Assembly (NCBI GenBank): GCA_016721565.1
Contig: JADKHW010000049.1
Coordinates: 1 to 7,263, forward strand
Reading direction: 5' to 3'
Length of the DNA: 7,263 nt
From: a bacterium
GTDB taxonomy: Bacteria; Electryoneota; RPQS01
Each line of letters begins with the position of its first letter. Position 1 is the first letter of the stretch. Of the stretch, positions 1 to 6,316 are shown piece by piece. Position numbers and translations under genes: made by a program. Below the pieces are notes generated by a model that was given only the letters and a program-made list of their open reading frames with translations, did not search any database and was not told the DNA's origin.

Positions 1-2
1 AA

Positions 3-185
3 AAAGTGACGATCCTGAAAATTGGCGGGTTGATTCTGTTGATTGTGCTCTATGGCGGGTTACGTAGCAAGCAAACAGAGTCCTTTAGCACGGACGACGG
101 CAATGTGCCGCTCATTATGCTACGCGTTATCATTGGAGCGATTGTGTTCGTCTTGATTTGGATAGTTGGGCCGCACTTGTTTTGA
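3..185 (+). CDS. Small two-helix membrane protein, possibly 5' partial
   Basis: The reading frame is open from the window edge to TGA at 183-185. A GTG at 6-8 could start a 59-residue protein, but only five bases precede it, so no ribosome site can be judged and the gene may begin outside the window. The product has a hydrophobic stretch at about residues 3-17 (ILKIGGLILLIVLYG), a short polar loop with KQTESFSTDDGN, and a second hydrophobic stretch at about 37-58 (LIMLRVIIGAIVFVLIWIVG). This suggests a small inner-membrane protein with two spans. The next small membrane gene begins three bases after its stop, so the two are probably co-transcribed. I do not recognise a family and no catalytic motif is visible. 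Confidence 0.55.
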   Translation, partial: KVTILKIGGLILLIVLYGGLRSKQTESFSTDDGNVPLIMLRVIIGAIVFVLIWIVGPHLF

Positions 186-187
186 TT

Positions 188-400
188 ATGGAAAGAGAAC
201 AAATTGCTGACATTCTGCTACTCGTGATCGCTGTTGCTGCGTGCACGGGGTTTTATGCTTGGTGGTATTTGGGGAATCCGTTTGCACCGGGGGAAGCGTT
301 CAAAGATGAAATTGTGCGGCAATATGGTGCGTCACGGGCGTGGCTCTATTTGCTCGTGTTTACGCTCGTGTGTGTGGTGATTTGGTTGGTGATTATTTAG
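188..400 (+). CDS. Small two-helix membrane protein, 70 aa
   Basis: ATG at 188-190 lies directly after the preceding stop; the same frame also offers a TTG at 158, which would overlap the upstream gene. I prefer 188 because the spacing suits translational coupling, although no good Shine-Dalgarno site is seen for either start. The 70-residue product has two hydrophobic segments, about residues 6-28 (IADILLLVIAVAACTGFYAWWY) and 52-70 (WLYLLVFTLVCVVIWLVII), joined by a loop containing NPFAPGEAFKDEIVRQYGAS. It ends almost immediately after the second helix. It is probably an inner-membrane protein working with its upstream neighbour. The family is not recognised. A hairpin repeat and a terminator lie downstream, so this is likely the last gene of its transcript. 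Confidence 0.6.
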   Translation: MEREQIADILLLVIAVAACTGFYAWWYLGNPFAPGEAFKDEIVRQYGASRAWLYLLVFTLVCVVIWLVII

Positions 401-423
401 AAGCAGACCCCAATTGAAAATCC

Positions 424-459
424 CGGTTAGCGGGGCAGGTGCAGACACCTGCCGCCGCG
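424..459. repeat. Dispersed palindromic repeat, copy 1
   Basis: This 36-base unit matches 1131-1166 at 33 of 36 positions. Its centre is a perfect hairpin: GGCAGGTG (434-441), loop CAGA, CACCTGCC (446-453). It lies between genes, just before a terminator. A second short inverted pair, CCGCG (455-459) and CGCGG (468-472), follows. The layout recalls REP-type extragenic elements, but with only two copies in view the family is inferred. Confidence 0.7.
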
Positions 460-485
460 GGCTTGAACGCGGAGACCGGAAAATC

Positions 486-519
486 AAAAAGAGCGACTCG
501 CAATGAGCCGCTCTTTTTT
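486..519. terminator. Bidirectional intrinsic terminator
   Basis: AAAAAGAGCG (486-495) pairs with CGCTCTTTTT (509-518). An inner CTC (497-499) pairs with GAG (505-507) around the loop GCAAT, with unpaired bases at 496 and 508. The right arm runs into T514-519, and the left arm starts with five As, so the hairpin has a U-tract in both directions. It sits between the plus-strand membrane genes ending at 400 and the minus-strand pilin gene ending at 540, which is where a shared terminator for convergent genes is expected. Confidence 0.85.
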
Positions 520-539
520 CTTTTGTATGTGCTCAGTGC

Positions 540-941
540 CTATTGCACCGCAGTTCCATTGGGATCGGCGAGCACGCCGGTGTTGCCGTGATCGGTGGCG
601 ACGACTTGGATTTCGTAGCTCTGACCGCCGTTGATGGGCGTATACGCGAACGACGTGAAGCTTTGACCGTCGGGCAAGATCATGTAGTCGTTGCCAGATG
701 GATCGACCAATGCGGCGACAATGGTTGAAACATTGCCAAAGTTCTGGTCGGGATAGACGCCGTAATCAATTTCATAGACCGCGAGCGCCTTGCGAAGTGA
801 TCTACGTCGGCCACTGCGGCGACAACATGCGCGCGGTCCTGAGACGCCAAAAATCTGGGCACGCAATCGAGGCGATTAATGCCGATGATCACGATTACGA
901 CCAGCAATTCGATTAGAGGTAAATCCGCGTTGACGCTGCAT
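540..941 (-). pseudogene. Type IV pilin/pseudopilin, frameshifted
   Basis: On the minus strand ATG at 941-939 opens MQRQRGFT, the usual prepilin leader and G|F cleavage site. GGGAG (955-951) lies nine bases upstream of the start. Frame changes then break the gene: an extra T near 917, an extra A near 877, a missing G near 862 and a missing G near 795. With these repaired, it reads GFTLIELLVVIVIIGIIASI, then AVPRFLASQDRAHVVAAV, then ADVDHLRKALAVYEIDYGVY, ending DPNGTAVQ at TAG 542-540, about 133 residues. The glutamate at mature position 5 needed for pilin assembly is present. Family knowledge places such proteins in type IV pili or type II secretion pseudopili, with an N-terminal membrane helix and periplasmic globular domain. 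The four shifts cancel out in number and no nonsense change is seen after repair, so this may be sequence error rather than true decay. As written, no functional pilin is made. Confidence 0.8.
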
Positions 942-1130
942 GGTTTGGCACTCCCGATTTTCAGGTTCGTTGCTCAGAAAGCAAGCTCGGTGCCAAGGGT
1001 AGACGCTTGTTTTTACTACAGGGGCGAACAGCAAGCGACCCGCCCGTGTTGACGAGAATTGTAGAGTGCGAGGTGCATTCTGCCAGCGTACCCGCTGGAC
1101 TGGTTGAGCTGGCGCGAAAGCAAAAAATCT

Positions 1131-1166
1131 CGGTCAACGGGGCAGGTGCAGACACCTGTCGCCGCG
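1131..1166. repeat. Dispersed palindromic repeat, copy 2
   Basis: This is the second copy of the unit at 424-459, in the same orientation and 707 bases away. The three mismatches are at 1135, 1137 and 1159. The hairpin core GGCAGGTG, loop CAGA, CACCTG is kept; the change at 1159 turns one G-C pair of the stem into a G-T pair. It lies in the divergent intergenic region between the pilin and T9SS genes. Confidence 0.7.
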
Positions 1167-1282
1167 CACAAAACCTAACGGCAATAGAAACAATACTATA
1201 CAGAAAATCAGCCCGGCAGGGAAAACAAGTCCGCGAACCCTGGGCCGCATCCGCGATACAGGACGAATTGCACCCCCCGAAG

Positions 1283-1312
1283 TTGTAATAAAAGGTTGAA
1301 AATGTGTATATT
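1283..1312 (+). promoter_or_regulatory. Putative sigma-70-like promoter for the T9SS gene
   Basis: TTGTAA (1283-1288) and TATATT (1307-1312) are separated by 18 bases within an AT-rich patch in otherwise GC-rich sequence. The start codon of the secreted-protein gene lies 75 bases downstream of the -10-like box. The match to consensus is moderate, and promoters in the FCB group often differ, so this is only a candidate. Confidence 0.4.
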
Positions 1313-1386
1313 TATCAGATTTGGGTGAATCGGAGAACCGACCTTTCCTGTGGGTGGAAACACGCATTTTGAATTGGAGGCGGGAA

Positions 1387-2776
1387 GTGACAAGTACATA
1401 CAGAACCAGAGCGATTTTGTTCGCGTTGCTCGTGCCGCTTGTGCTTTGTGGACAGCCGCAGATTGAGTGGACGTGGACAGACAGCGCGCCAAACTCTCCC
1501 TTGAATTCAGTCGTCACGACCGCGGACAGCGGCGTGTTGGTTTCATCGAACAGTCGAGTTGTGAAGCTTTCGGCCGATGGAGAGGAAGAATGGCGTATGG
1601 GAGGTTGGCGGCGCAGTATATGCATGCTGAATGATGGTCGCTATGTTCTGAATCGCATTAGGCGCTGTATTTTCTGAGCGAAGCAGGTTTGTGGAAGACT
1701 CGCTATTGCTGGATGAACCGGACCAGATTGCGAAAGCTGGTATAGTGCCGTGTTTAATGTCGGGACACACGCGAAGTTGTTATAAGCGAGCTGTGCTGAC
1801 GACTACGATCATTAGGGTAGAACTCAGAACACGTATCGTTTCGTTTCGCAGTACGACATACTGCCGGACGGGAGCTTATCGTACGGCGACTGCTGGAATT
1901 TTCATTCCAGCGACAACATTAGCAACTTGATGCCAGCTGTTCTCTAATGGCCGAGTCGTTTATTTGACAGCGTTGGGACAAGATCCGTACACATTATAAA
2001 GTACAGGTTCTACTGTATGGCGGCGCGTAGCCGAACCATACTATAGCCGCACATGGTACGATCCAAAGCTCATGGTAAACGCCGAAAGCGAGTTCTTTGT
2101 TGTTTCGTCGCTGCTAGATTATGAACGCGATTCCACCTCTGTTCTTGTCGAAAAATATGACACGAGTGGCGTTCGGGTGTGGATGCGCGACTTGTTGATG
2201 CGGGAAACCTCGCAATACGGAATTCTGGCCGTTGCCCCTCAGTCCGACAGCTTGAATTTGATGGTCTTGACCAGCAATCGCGGCTACAATAATGCGAATG
2301 ACAGCCTCGTCTTTGTGCTATTTGACAACGATGTCAACATTCGCGGGACATGGGCGGTCACTTTTAACACGCCCGCTTACCAGACAAATGCAACAATTAG
2401 CGAGAGTGACAAGGTGTTCGTTGCGAGGCGAATTGATTCTGACACGGTTAGCTACTTGCAGGTGAAAACATTCTCATCGAACCAGTTTATGACTTCAGCA
2501 CTCCATGGCACCACCCCATCGTCGTTCAACTGCACACCAACTACCCCAACCCGTTTAACCCAACAACTGAGATTTCCGTTTGACTTGCCACGACGCGCCG
2601 AAGGACACGAAAGTGTTTGATTTGATGGGACGCGAAGTCGTAACACTCATCACGACTCTTGATGCGGTACGCATCGCGTAACCTTCAACGGCAAGGATCT
2701 CGCATCGGGAGTTTACTTTTACCGATTGGAAAGCAGTTCGGTTTTGGAAAGCAAAAAAATGGTGTTGATGAAGTAG
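1387..2776 (+). pseudogene. Secreted protein with T9SS C-terminal sorting domain, multiply frameshifted
   Basis: GTG at 1387 follows GGAGG (1376-1380) by six bases and opens a signal peptide (RTRAILFALLVPLVLCG) followed by QIEWTWTDS and a short repeat-like body (SVVTTADSGVLVSSNSRVVK). The frame is lost after about residue 73. Matching stretches continue in other frames: LSEAGLWKTRYCW near 1674-1712, QYDILPDGS near 1850, a long clean segment at 2000-2480 (for example ESEFFVVSSLLDYERDSTS), then NYPNPFNPTTEIS at 2539-2577, FDLMGREVVTL near 2620, and GKDLASGVYFYRLESSS to KKMVLMK, ending at TAG 2774-2776. At least six frame changes and an in-frame TAA at 1997-1999 break it. The tail matches the known T9SS type A sorting domain, so the intact protein would be exported to the periplasm and then across the outer membrane. 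The body is probably a beta-sheet repeat domain; its function is unknown. Repaired length is about 460 residues. Confidence 0.8.
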
Positions 2777-2802
2777 ATAGATTTCAAAGGTGCCCCCTTA
2801 AT

Positions 2803-2885
2803 CCCCCGGGGCCGGGAGCGGAAAGAAACACAAGGAGACATCCACAAAAAAACACGCAGGCAGGGCCTGCTCCGGTTGGACCGGT
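2803..2885. repeat. Cluster of short GC-rich inverted repeats
   Basis: After the T9SS gene stop come several short palindromes: CCCCGGGG near 2804-2811, GCAGGGCCTGC near 2860-2870, and CCGGT (2872-2876), loop TGG, ACCGG (2880-2884). None is followed by a T-tract, so none is a convincing terminator. With the two hairpins that follow, they make the 209-base gap before the synthetase-like gene unusually rich in secondary structure. Confidence 0.4.
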
Positions 2886-2892
2886 AAGTAAA

Positions 2893-2945
2893 GACGGACA
2901 GCGAGCCGTCACTTGGAATTCGGAATGGCGCGGACAGCGAGCCGC
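2893..2945 (+). repeat. Two matched hairpins with a shared ACAGCGAG loop
   Basis: The 14-base word CGGACAGCGAGCCG occurs at 2895-2908 and again at 2931-2944. Each copy can fold with the same eight-base loop ACAGCGAG. Copy 1 pairs GACGG (2893-2897) with CCGTC (2906-2910). Copy 2 pairs GCGG (2930-2933) with CCGC (2942-2945). The outer pair changes from A-T in copy 1 to G-C in copy 2, which keeps pairing. They lie 41-93 bases upstream of the synthetase-like start codon and could be a leader RNA element or a dispersed repeat. Confidence 0.55.
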
Positions 2946-2972
2946 ACCGAAAAATTTTCACGGTTACAAAAC

Positions 2973-2978
2973 AAGGAG
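2973..2978 (+). promoter_or_regulatory. Ribosome binding site setting the synthetase-like start
   Basis: AAGGAG lies seven bases before ATG 2986. This fixes the start, because the frame is open back to 2659 and an upstream start would add 109 residues that are only the out-of-frame reading of the T9SS tail and the spacer. Confidence 0.85.
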
Positions 2979-2985
2979 TACGAAA

Positions 2986-4110
2986 ATGACACTCGAACAA
3001 CAAGTCAAGTTGTGGCACCTCAGCACGCAAACCAGCTTTTGCCATTGGTGGGCGCGCGGCTATCATTACGTTGAAGTACCTTCCATGGTACGCGCTTCGG
3101 GAGCCTGCGAATTTGTGGATTCGTTAATGGAAGCGTCGCTCGATTCAAGCCTGAATTGGGCCGCGCAACCCGTATTTTTAAAGCAGACAGGACAGTTGCA
3201 CCTCGAAGGTGCGCTCGGGCTATTCCCCAAAACCTTTACCGTAGGCCGCAGCTTCCGCGGCGAACGTCACAATCCGTCCGATGGCCGTCATTGCATGGAG
3301 TTCAGCTTGCACGAAATTGAATTCGTCGGCGAGCAGAATGATCTTTATGCCGCATTGCTGCAAGAGATTCAAGGCTTCGTGCAGGCGCTGGCGTCCAACA
3401 TCGGCGCACACGCGGGCGAACTCGGCATCAACAAAGCACACGCGAAGAAATTGCACAAGTGGGCGACCACGCCGTTCGCCAAGCTGACCTACGACGAAGC
3501 CATCTCGATTCTGAAAAAAGATGGCGAGCCCATCGAGTGGGGCATGGACTTCACGCATTGGCAGGAACTCAAGCTCGCCGAAATGTACGGCCCGGTGTTC
3601 CTGACGAAGTTCCCCGATCCGATGTGGGAGCATCCGGAACTCGACGGCCGCGAACTGCGCGTCATCAAGTTCTTCAACATGTTCCCCGACGGCAAGGGCC
3701 GCATTGACAGCGCGGACCTGATTCTTCCGGGCAGCGGCGAGTCGGTCGGCGCGGCGGTGCGTTTGCACTTGCTGGATCTGTTGAAGCAGCGTTTGACTCA
3801 CAGCCTCATGTTCGAGCATCTCGTGTCGCGCCGCTTCGAGTGGTTCGCACGCGCAGGCAAGAACGTCACCGAAGGTGAAGTCGAAGCCTCGGTGCTCGCC
3901 GACTTCGCACCGTATATCGAGCAGGTGTCAAGCCACGCGCTGCCGCACGCCGGTTGCGGATTCGGCATGAACCGCATCCTGCAATCGCTGGTCGGCAAGG
4001 CCACGATTGAAGAGATCGACGCCTTCCCCGTCACCTTCGCCAACTTCCAGTCCGCACCTTCCATCGAGGAAATGGAAGCCGCACGCGAAGGCCACTTCGT
4101 AGAAGCATAA
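2986..4110 (+). CDS. AsnRS-like class II aminoacyl-tRNA synthetase core, no anticodon-binding domain
   Basis: The 374-residue protein matches the asparaginyl-tRNA synthetase catalytic domain from end to end. Visible class II signatures are motif 1 with its proline (VEVPSMV, P32), the TGQLHLE substrate loop (68-74), motif 2 FRGE (90-93) running to EFSLHEIEF (105-113), the ATP-site ILPGSGESVGA segment, and motif 3 GFGMNR with its arginine at about 330. Interior blocks also align with AsnRS: LTYDEAISILKKDG and WGMDFTHWQELKLAEM. Usual bacterial AsnRS is about 460 residues and starts with an OB-fold that binds the anticodon; here the catalytic core begins at once. Archaeal AsnRS-related proteins of this shape are known to act as asparagine synthetases, and other free-standing synthetase cores modify tRNA or proteins. 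It could therefore make asparagine, charge tRNA without an anticodon contact, or activate an amino acid for another acceptor. The gene is intact, with strong upstream AAGGAG and a structured leader. No partner gene is adjacent. Confidence 0.85.
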   Translation: MTLEQQVKLWHLSTQTSFCHWWARGYHYVEVPSMVRASGACEFVDSLMEASLDSSLNWAAQPVFLKQTGQLHLEGALGLFPKTFTVGRSFRGERHNPSDGRHCMEFSLHEIEFVGEQNDLYAALLQEIQGFVQALASNIGAHAGELGINKAHAKKLHKWATTPFAKLTYDEAISILKKDGEPIEWGMDFTHWQELKLAEMYGPVFLTKFPDPMWEHPELDGRELRVIKFFNMFPDGKGRIDSADLILPGSGESVGAAVRLHLLDLLKQRLTHSLMFEHLVSRRFEWFARAGKNVTEGEVEASVLADFAPYIEQVSSHALPHAGCGFGMNRILQSLVGKATIEEIDAFPVTFANFQSAPSIEEMEAAREGHFVEA

Positions 4111-4145
4111 CAGCGCGCCATTGTCGTTGACTTTCGCTGCGCTGG

Positions 4146-4176
4146 GCGCGGGTGGCCGTTCTAGCTTCACCCGCGC
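4146..4176 (+). promoter_or_regulatory. Hairpin in the leader before the membrane hydrolase gene
   Basis: GCGCGGGTG (4146-4154) pairs perfectly with CACCCGCGC (4168-4176) around a 13-base loop, in the 100-base gap between the synthetase-like gene and the next start codon. No T-tract follows, so it is not a standard terminator. It may act as an mRNA processing or attenuation element; a role is not shown. Confidence 0.4.
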
Positions 4177-4210
4177 AGCGAGTGAGTTTACAAGTTTAGG
4201 GAGAAGCAAC

Positions 4211-4891
4211 TTGTTCATTGGTCATTACGGAGTTGCGCTCGCGGCGAAGAAGATCGAGCCTAAGCTTTCGCTTGGGTGGTTGTTCGCGGCATCGCAATTC
4301 GTGGATATTTTGTGGACGATGTTTGTGTTTGCAGGAATCGAACACGTCGAAATCGAGCCGGGCTTGATGGAAGCCAGCCCGATGAATTTCGTGTCGTACC
4401 CGTACACACACAGTTTGTTGATGAGTGTGGTGTGGGGCGTGTTGGTCTATGCGCTTGTGTATGCATTGCCGATTTTCAAAGCGTTGCGCGGCACGAAAGC
4501 GGCGCTCATCATGGGCGCGGTGACGCTGTCGCATTGGTTTTTGGATTTGCCCGTGCATCGGCCCGACATGCCGCTCGCGTTTGGCGACTCCACCAAAGTC
4601 GGATTCGGTTTGTGGAACAACATGGCCGCGACGATTGCGTTGGAAGTGCTCTTGTTGCTCGGCGGTTTGTGGATTTATAGACGCGCCACAAAACCCGACG
4701 GCAAGCGCGGGAAGTACGGCATTTCTATTTTGTGCGCGGTGTTGATTGCCGTTTTCACGATGACCACGGTATCGCAACAGCCGCCGCCCAGCGGCAAAGC
4801 GATGGCCGTGACGGGATTTTTCATGTATCTGATCATCTGCGGATTTGCAGCTTGGCTCGACACACGCCGCGTGGCCGTCAAAACGGAGTAG
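4211..4891 (+). CDS. Polytopic membrane protein, metal-dependent hydrolase-like (DUF457/YdjM type)
   Basis: I place the start at TTG 4211 because AGGGAG (4198-4203) lies seven bases upstream and the protein then begins FIGHYGVALAAKK, the usual family N-terminus. An in-frame TTG at 4121 would add 30 residues without family content. The 226-residue product has about six hydrophobic segments (roughly 24-43, 68-89, 97-113, 134-152, 167-183, 195-213). Conserved-looking polar residues lie in or near the membrane: H5, D32, THSL with H67, and SHWFLDLPVHRPD with H108, D112, H116 and D119. This His/Asp pattern resembles the membrane-bound metal-dependent hydrolase group, though the exact substrate of that group is not known to me. 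The next gene starts three bases after its stop, so it heads a tight transcription unit. Homologues are often labelled permease; the His/Asp set argues against a simple transporter but does not exclude it. Confidence 0.75.
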   Translation: MFIGHYGVALAAKKIEPKLSLGWLFAASQFVDILWTMFVFAGIEHVEIEPGLMEASPMNFVSYPYTHSLLMSVVWGVLVYALVYALPIFKALRGTKAALIMGAVTLSHWFLDLPVHRPDMPLAFGDSTKVGFGLWNNMAATIALEVLLLLGGLWIYRRATKPDGKRGKYGISILCAVLIAVFTMTTVSQQPPPSGKAMAVTGFFMYLIICGFAAWLDTRRVAVKTE

Positions 4892-4894
4892 CAG

Positions 4895-5257
4895 ATGTTT
4901 GAATCCCGCCATCACGAACTGTTACCGCGCGCTATGTTTTGGCGCAGGCAGGCAGTGCATGCGGGATTCGGATTAATTTTGGTAGTTGGTTCGCTGGGGT
5001 TGGGCGTGATCGGCTATCATTTTTCCGAGGGAATTCCGTGGCTTGACTCCTTGCTCAATGCTTCCATGATTCTCTTCGGCGAAGGCCCGGTCACCGAATT
5101 GCACACGAGCGCGGGCAAATGGTTCGCGTCGTTCTATGCGCTCTACAGCGGCGTGGCGTTTGTGACGTTGGTAGCGGTTGTGTTTGCACCGACGATTCAT
5201 CGGTTCCTGCACAAATTCCATTTGGAAGATGAACAGGAACAGGAAGACGACAAGTAA
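4895..5257 (+). CDS. Conserved two-helix membrane protein, pore-loop-like, 120 aa
   Basis: ATG 4895 follows GGAG (4885-4888) by six bases and begins just after the upstream stop. The protein has a basic N-terminus (RRQAVHAG), a first membrane span at about 23-43 (GLILVVGSLGLGVIGYHF), a semi-hydrophobic segment at 49-66 (WLDSLLNASMILFGEGPV), a second span at about 76-98 (WFASFYALYSGVAFVTLVA), and an acidic tail ending DEQEQEDDK. The order helix, pore-like loop, helix resembles two-helix potassium channel subunits, but the loop has FGEGPV rather than the TVGYG-type filter, so selectivity for potassium is not supported. Similar short proteins are widespread conserved hypotheticals. Function is unknown; an ion- or small-molecule-related membrane role is inference. 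Its TAA overlaps the next ATG as TAATG. Confidence 0.75.
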   Translation: MFESRHHELLPRAMFWRRQAVHAGFGLILVVGSLGLGVIGYHFSEGIPWLDSLLNASMILFGEGPVTELHTSAGKWFASFYALYSGVAFVTLVAVVFAPTIHRFLHKFHLEDEQEQEDDK

Positions 5258-5400
5258 TGCGCTGGCTATTGTGTTTGATCTTTGTGGTGGGGCATGGCCC
5301 GCGGCAAGAATTGGTCGTGGAACAGAACGCCGAAACCCCTCTCGAAAGTGCGGTGAAGAACATCCCTAAACAGCCAATCCCTGACGAACCGCCGTTTTGA
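5257..5400 (+). CDS. Small exported-type ORF, perhaps the N-terminus of the next broken gene
   Basis: ATG 5257 overlaps the preceding stop (TAATG), so translation is probably coupled. The 47 residues start with a hydrophobic signal-like stretch (RWLLCLIFVVG), then a polar, proline-rich part (AETPLESAVKNIPKQPIPDE) ending PPF at TGA 5398-5400. It is too short to be a recognised domain. The following exported-domain protein lacks its own signal peptide and sits in another frame directly downstream, so this may be that gene's true N-terminus separated by one more frameshift. It could also be a free small secreted protein. Confidence 0.4.
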   Translation: MRWLLCLIFVVGHGPRQELVVEQNAETPLESAVKNIPKQPIPDEPPF

Positions 5401-5974
5401 ACGGCTGGCCAGATGCTTGGCACGCGCTGGAACATTTTGAGCGCGTGCCGCGATCCGGCGCAGGCAACCGCACTCGGTCTTCGAGATCAAAAAATACCGT
5501 GCGATCTTTCACGGAGCAGAGCGCGAAGAGTTTGACAAGCGCTTGAGTGATTTGCAAGCCGCAATTCACGGCGACGCTTCGCGCTTCCCGGATATTCTGC
5601 CCGCAGTCGAAGCGTCCCCCGCTTTCTACACAAACTTTTCGCCGGTCTGTTTTGACGGCGGCTGCGGCGTGCGCGCGGTGACGATGTACGTGCAGGACAA
5701 CAACCTGATTGAAAACGGGCGGCTGTTTTACACGCTGCAAGGCCTGTCCACCGACCAACGCTATTGGATTGCGGCCTATTGGCCCGTCCAAGCCGAGGGG
5801 ATTCGCATGCAATCGCACGACCTGAGCGCCGACGAGATCGCCATTCTCAATTCACCCCAACTCTATGCCGAGTACCTAAGCGAGCAGCTCGACATCCTCG
5901 AAGAAGCAACCTACGACCCGCCGCTCGAAAGCATAGACGAGATAGTCAGCGGCCTGAAGCTGGAAACCAAATGA
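5397..5974 (+). pseudogene. Exported-domain conserved protein, frameshifted near its N-terminus
   Basis: From a TTG at 5397 overlapping the previous stop, one frame reads NGWPDAWHALEHFERVPRSG and NRTR; a missing base near 5476-5480 then moves it to the frame that reads FEIKKYRAIFHGAEREEFDK and on to the TGA at 5972-5974. The joined product is about 192 residues. The core (CFDGGCGVRAVTMYVQDNN, then GRLFYTLQGLSTDQRYWIAA) and the end (LESIDEIVSGLKLE) resemble, from memory, a domain in secreted or lipoprotein-like proteins of Cyanobacteria and Chloroflexi that carry GxGVRFLTQYAQ and LFYTFQGLTDDGKYY. Function of that family is unknown to me. Two cysteines lie near residues C636-type positions of the core (CFDGGC). 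The downstream nucleotidyltransferase overlaps it as ATGA. The signal peptide is probably supplied by the ORF at 5257-5400 in the undamaged gene. Confidence 0.6.
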
Positions 5975-6295
5975 ATCCGAAACTAAAACCGATCTTAGAC
6001 GAACTCCGCGAAGCGCTCGCCGCGCACTATGGCGAGCGACTGAGCAAGCTCGTGCTATTCGGTTCGCAAGCCCGCGGCGACGCCGAAGAGGACTCGGACA
6101 TTGACGTGCTCGTGGTGCTGAAGGGGGAGGTAAACCCCAAAGTTGAAGCGCCGCTGCCACCTCTGAATCCAATGCAGAAATTTGCCTCAAACACTCAGCC
6201 GTGATTCAATGGCTTGTCCGTTGACAGAAAAGCGCTACTCCAAAAAAGGGATGATTCGCTGATGCGCAACGTGCACGACGGATGGAGTAGCCTGA
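5971..6295 (+). pseudogene. MNT-type nucleotidyltransferase, frameshifted
   Basis: ATG 5971 overlaps the preceding TGA (ATGA). The first 50 or so residues are clean and show the minimal nucleotidyltransferase fold: LVLFGSQARGDAEEDSD followed by IDVLVVLKGEVNPKVE, with the GS motif and the paired metal-binding aspartates (DSDID). As written, this frame ends at TGA 6202-6204 after 77 residues. The true continuation is in other frames: AEICLKHSAVIQWLV at 6174-6215, VDRK near 6219-6230, DDSLMRNVH near 6250-6275, and GVA at 6284-6292 with TGA 6293-6295. At least three frame changes are needed. The repaired length of about 108 residues is normal for MNT proteins. Known MNT partners AMPylate and neutralise HEPN toxins in type VII toxin-antitoxin pairs; the HEPN gene follows directly. 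As written, the protein is truncated after the active-site half. Confidence 0.8.
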
Positions 6296-6316
6296 GAACA
6301 GAGCGAGGGACTTCTT

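Larger units (their letters stand above)
942..1386. other. Divergent intergenic region, 445 bases
   Basis: This stretch separates the starts of the minus-strand pilin and the plus-strand T9SS gene. Short ORFs cross it in both directions, but none has a ribosome site or recognisable protein content. It contains a perfect 6-base hairpin CCAGCG/CGCTGG (1083-1098, loop TACC), the second copy of the dispersed palindromic repeat (1131-1166), and a plausible plus-strand promoter near 1283-1312. No RNA gene was recognised. Confidence 0.6.

Noticed and set aside
424..1166. CRISPR array from the repeated hairpin units
   Set aside because: There are only two units, 707 bases apart with a gene between them, and no regular spacers or cas genes.
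1007..1288. Plus-strand ORF of 93 codons in the divergent intergenic region
   Set aside because: It runs through the palindromic repeat, has no ribosome site and no recognisable protein features.
2871..2884. Terminator for the T9SS gene in the CCGGT/ACCGG hairpin
   Set aside because: No T-tract follows and the stem is only five pairs.
2659..2985. Upstream extension of the synthetase-like ORF by 109 residues
   Set aside because: This stretch is the out-of-frame reading of the T9SS tail plus a repeat-rich spacer. AAGGAG before ATG 2986 gives the real start.
3220..3819. 199-codon minus-strand ORF
   Set aside because: It is antisense to the well-supported synthetase-like gene and reflects its codon bias.
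4196..4915. 239-codon minus-strand ORF rich in His, Arg and Gln
   Set aside because: It is antisense to the polytopic membrane protein; the composition is typical of such shadows.
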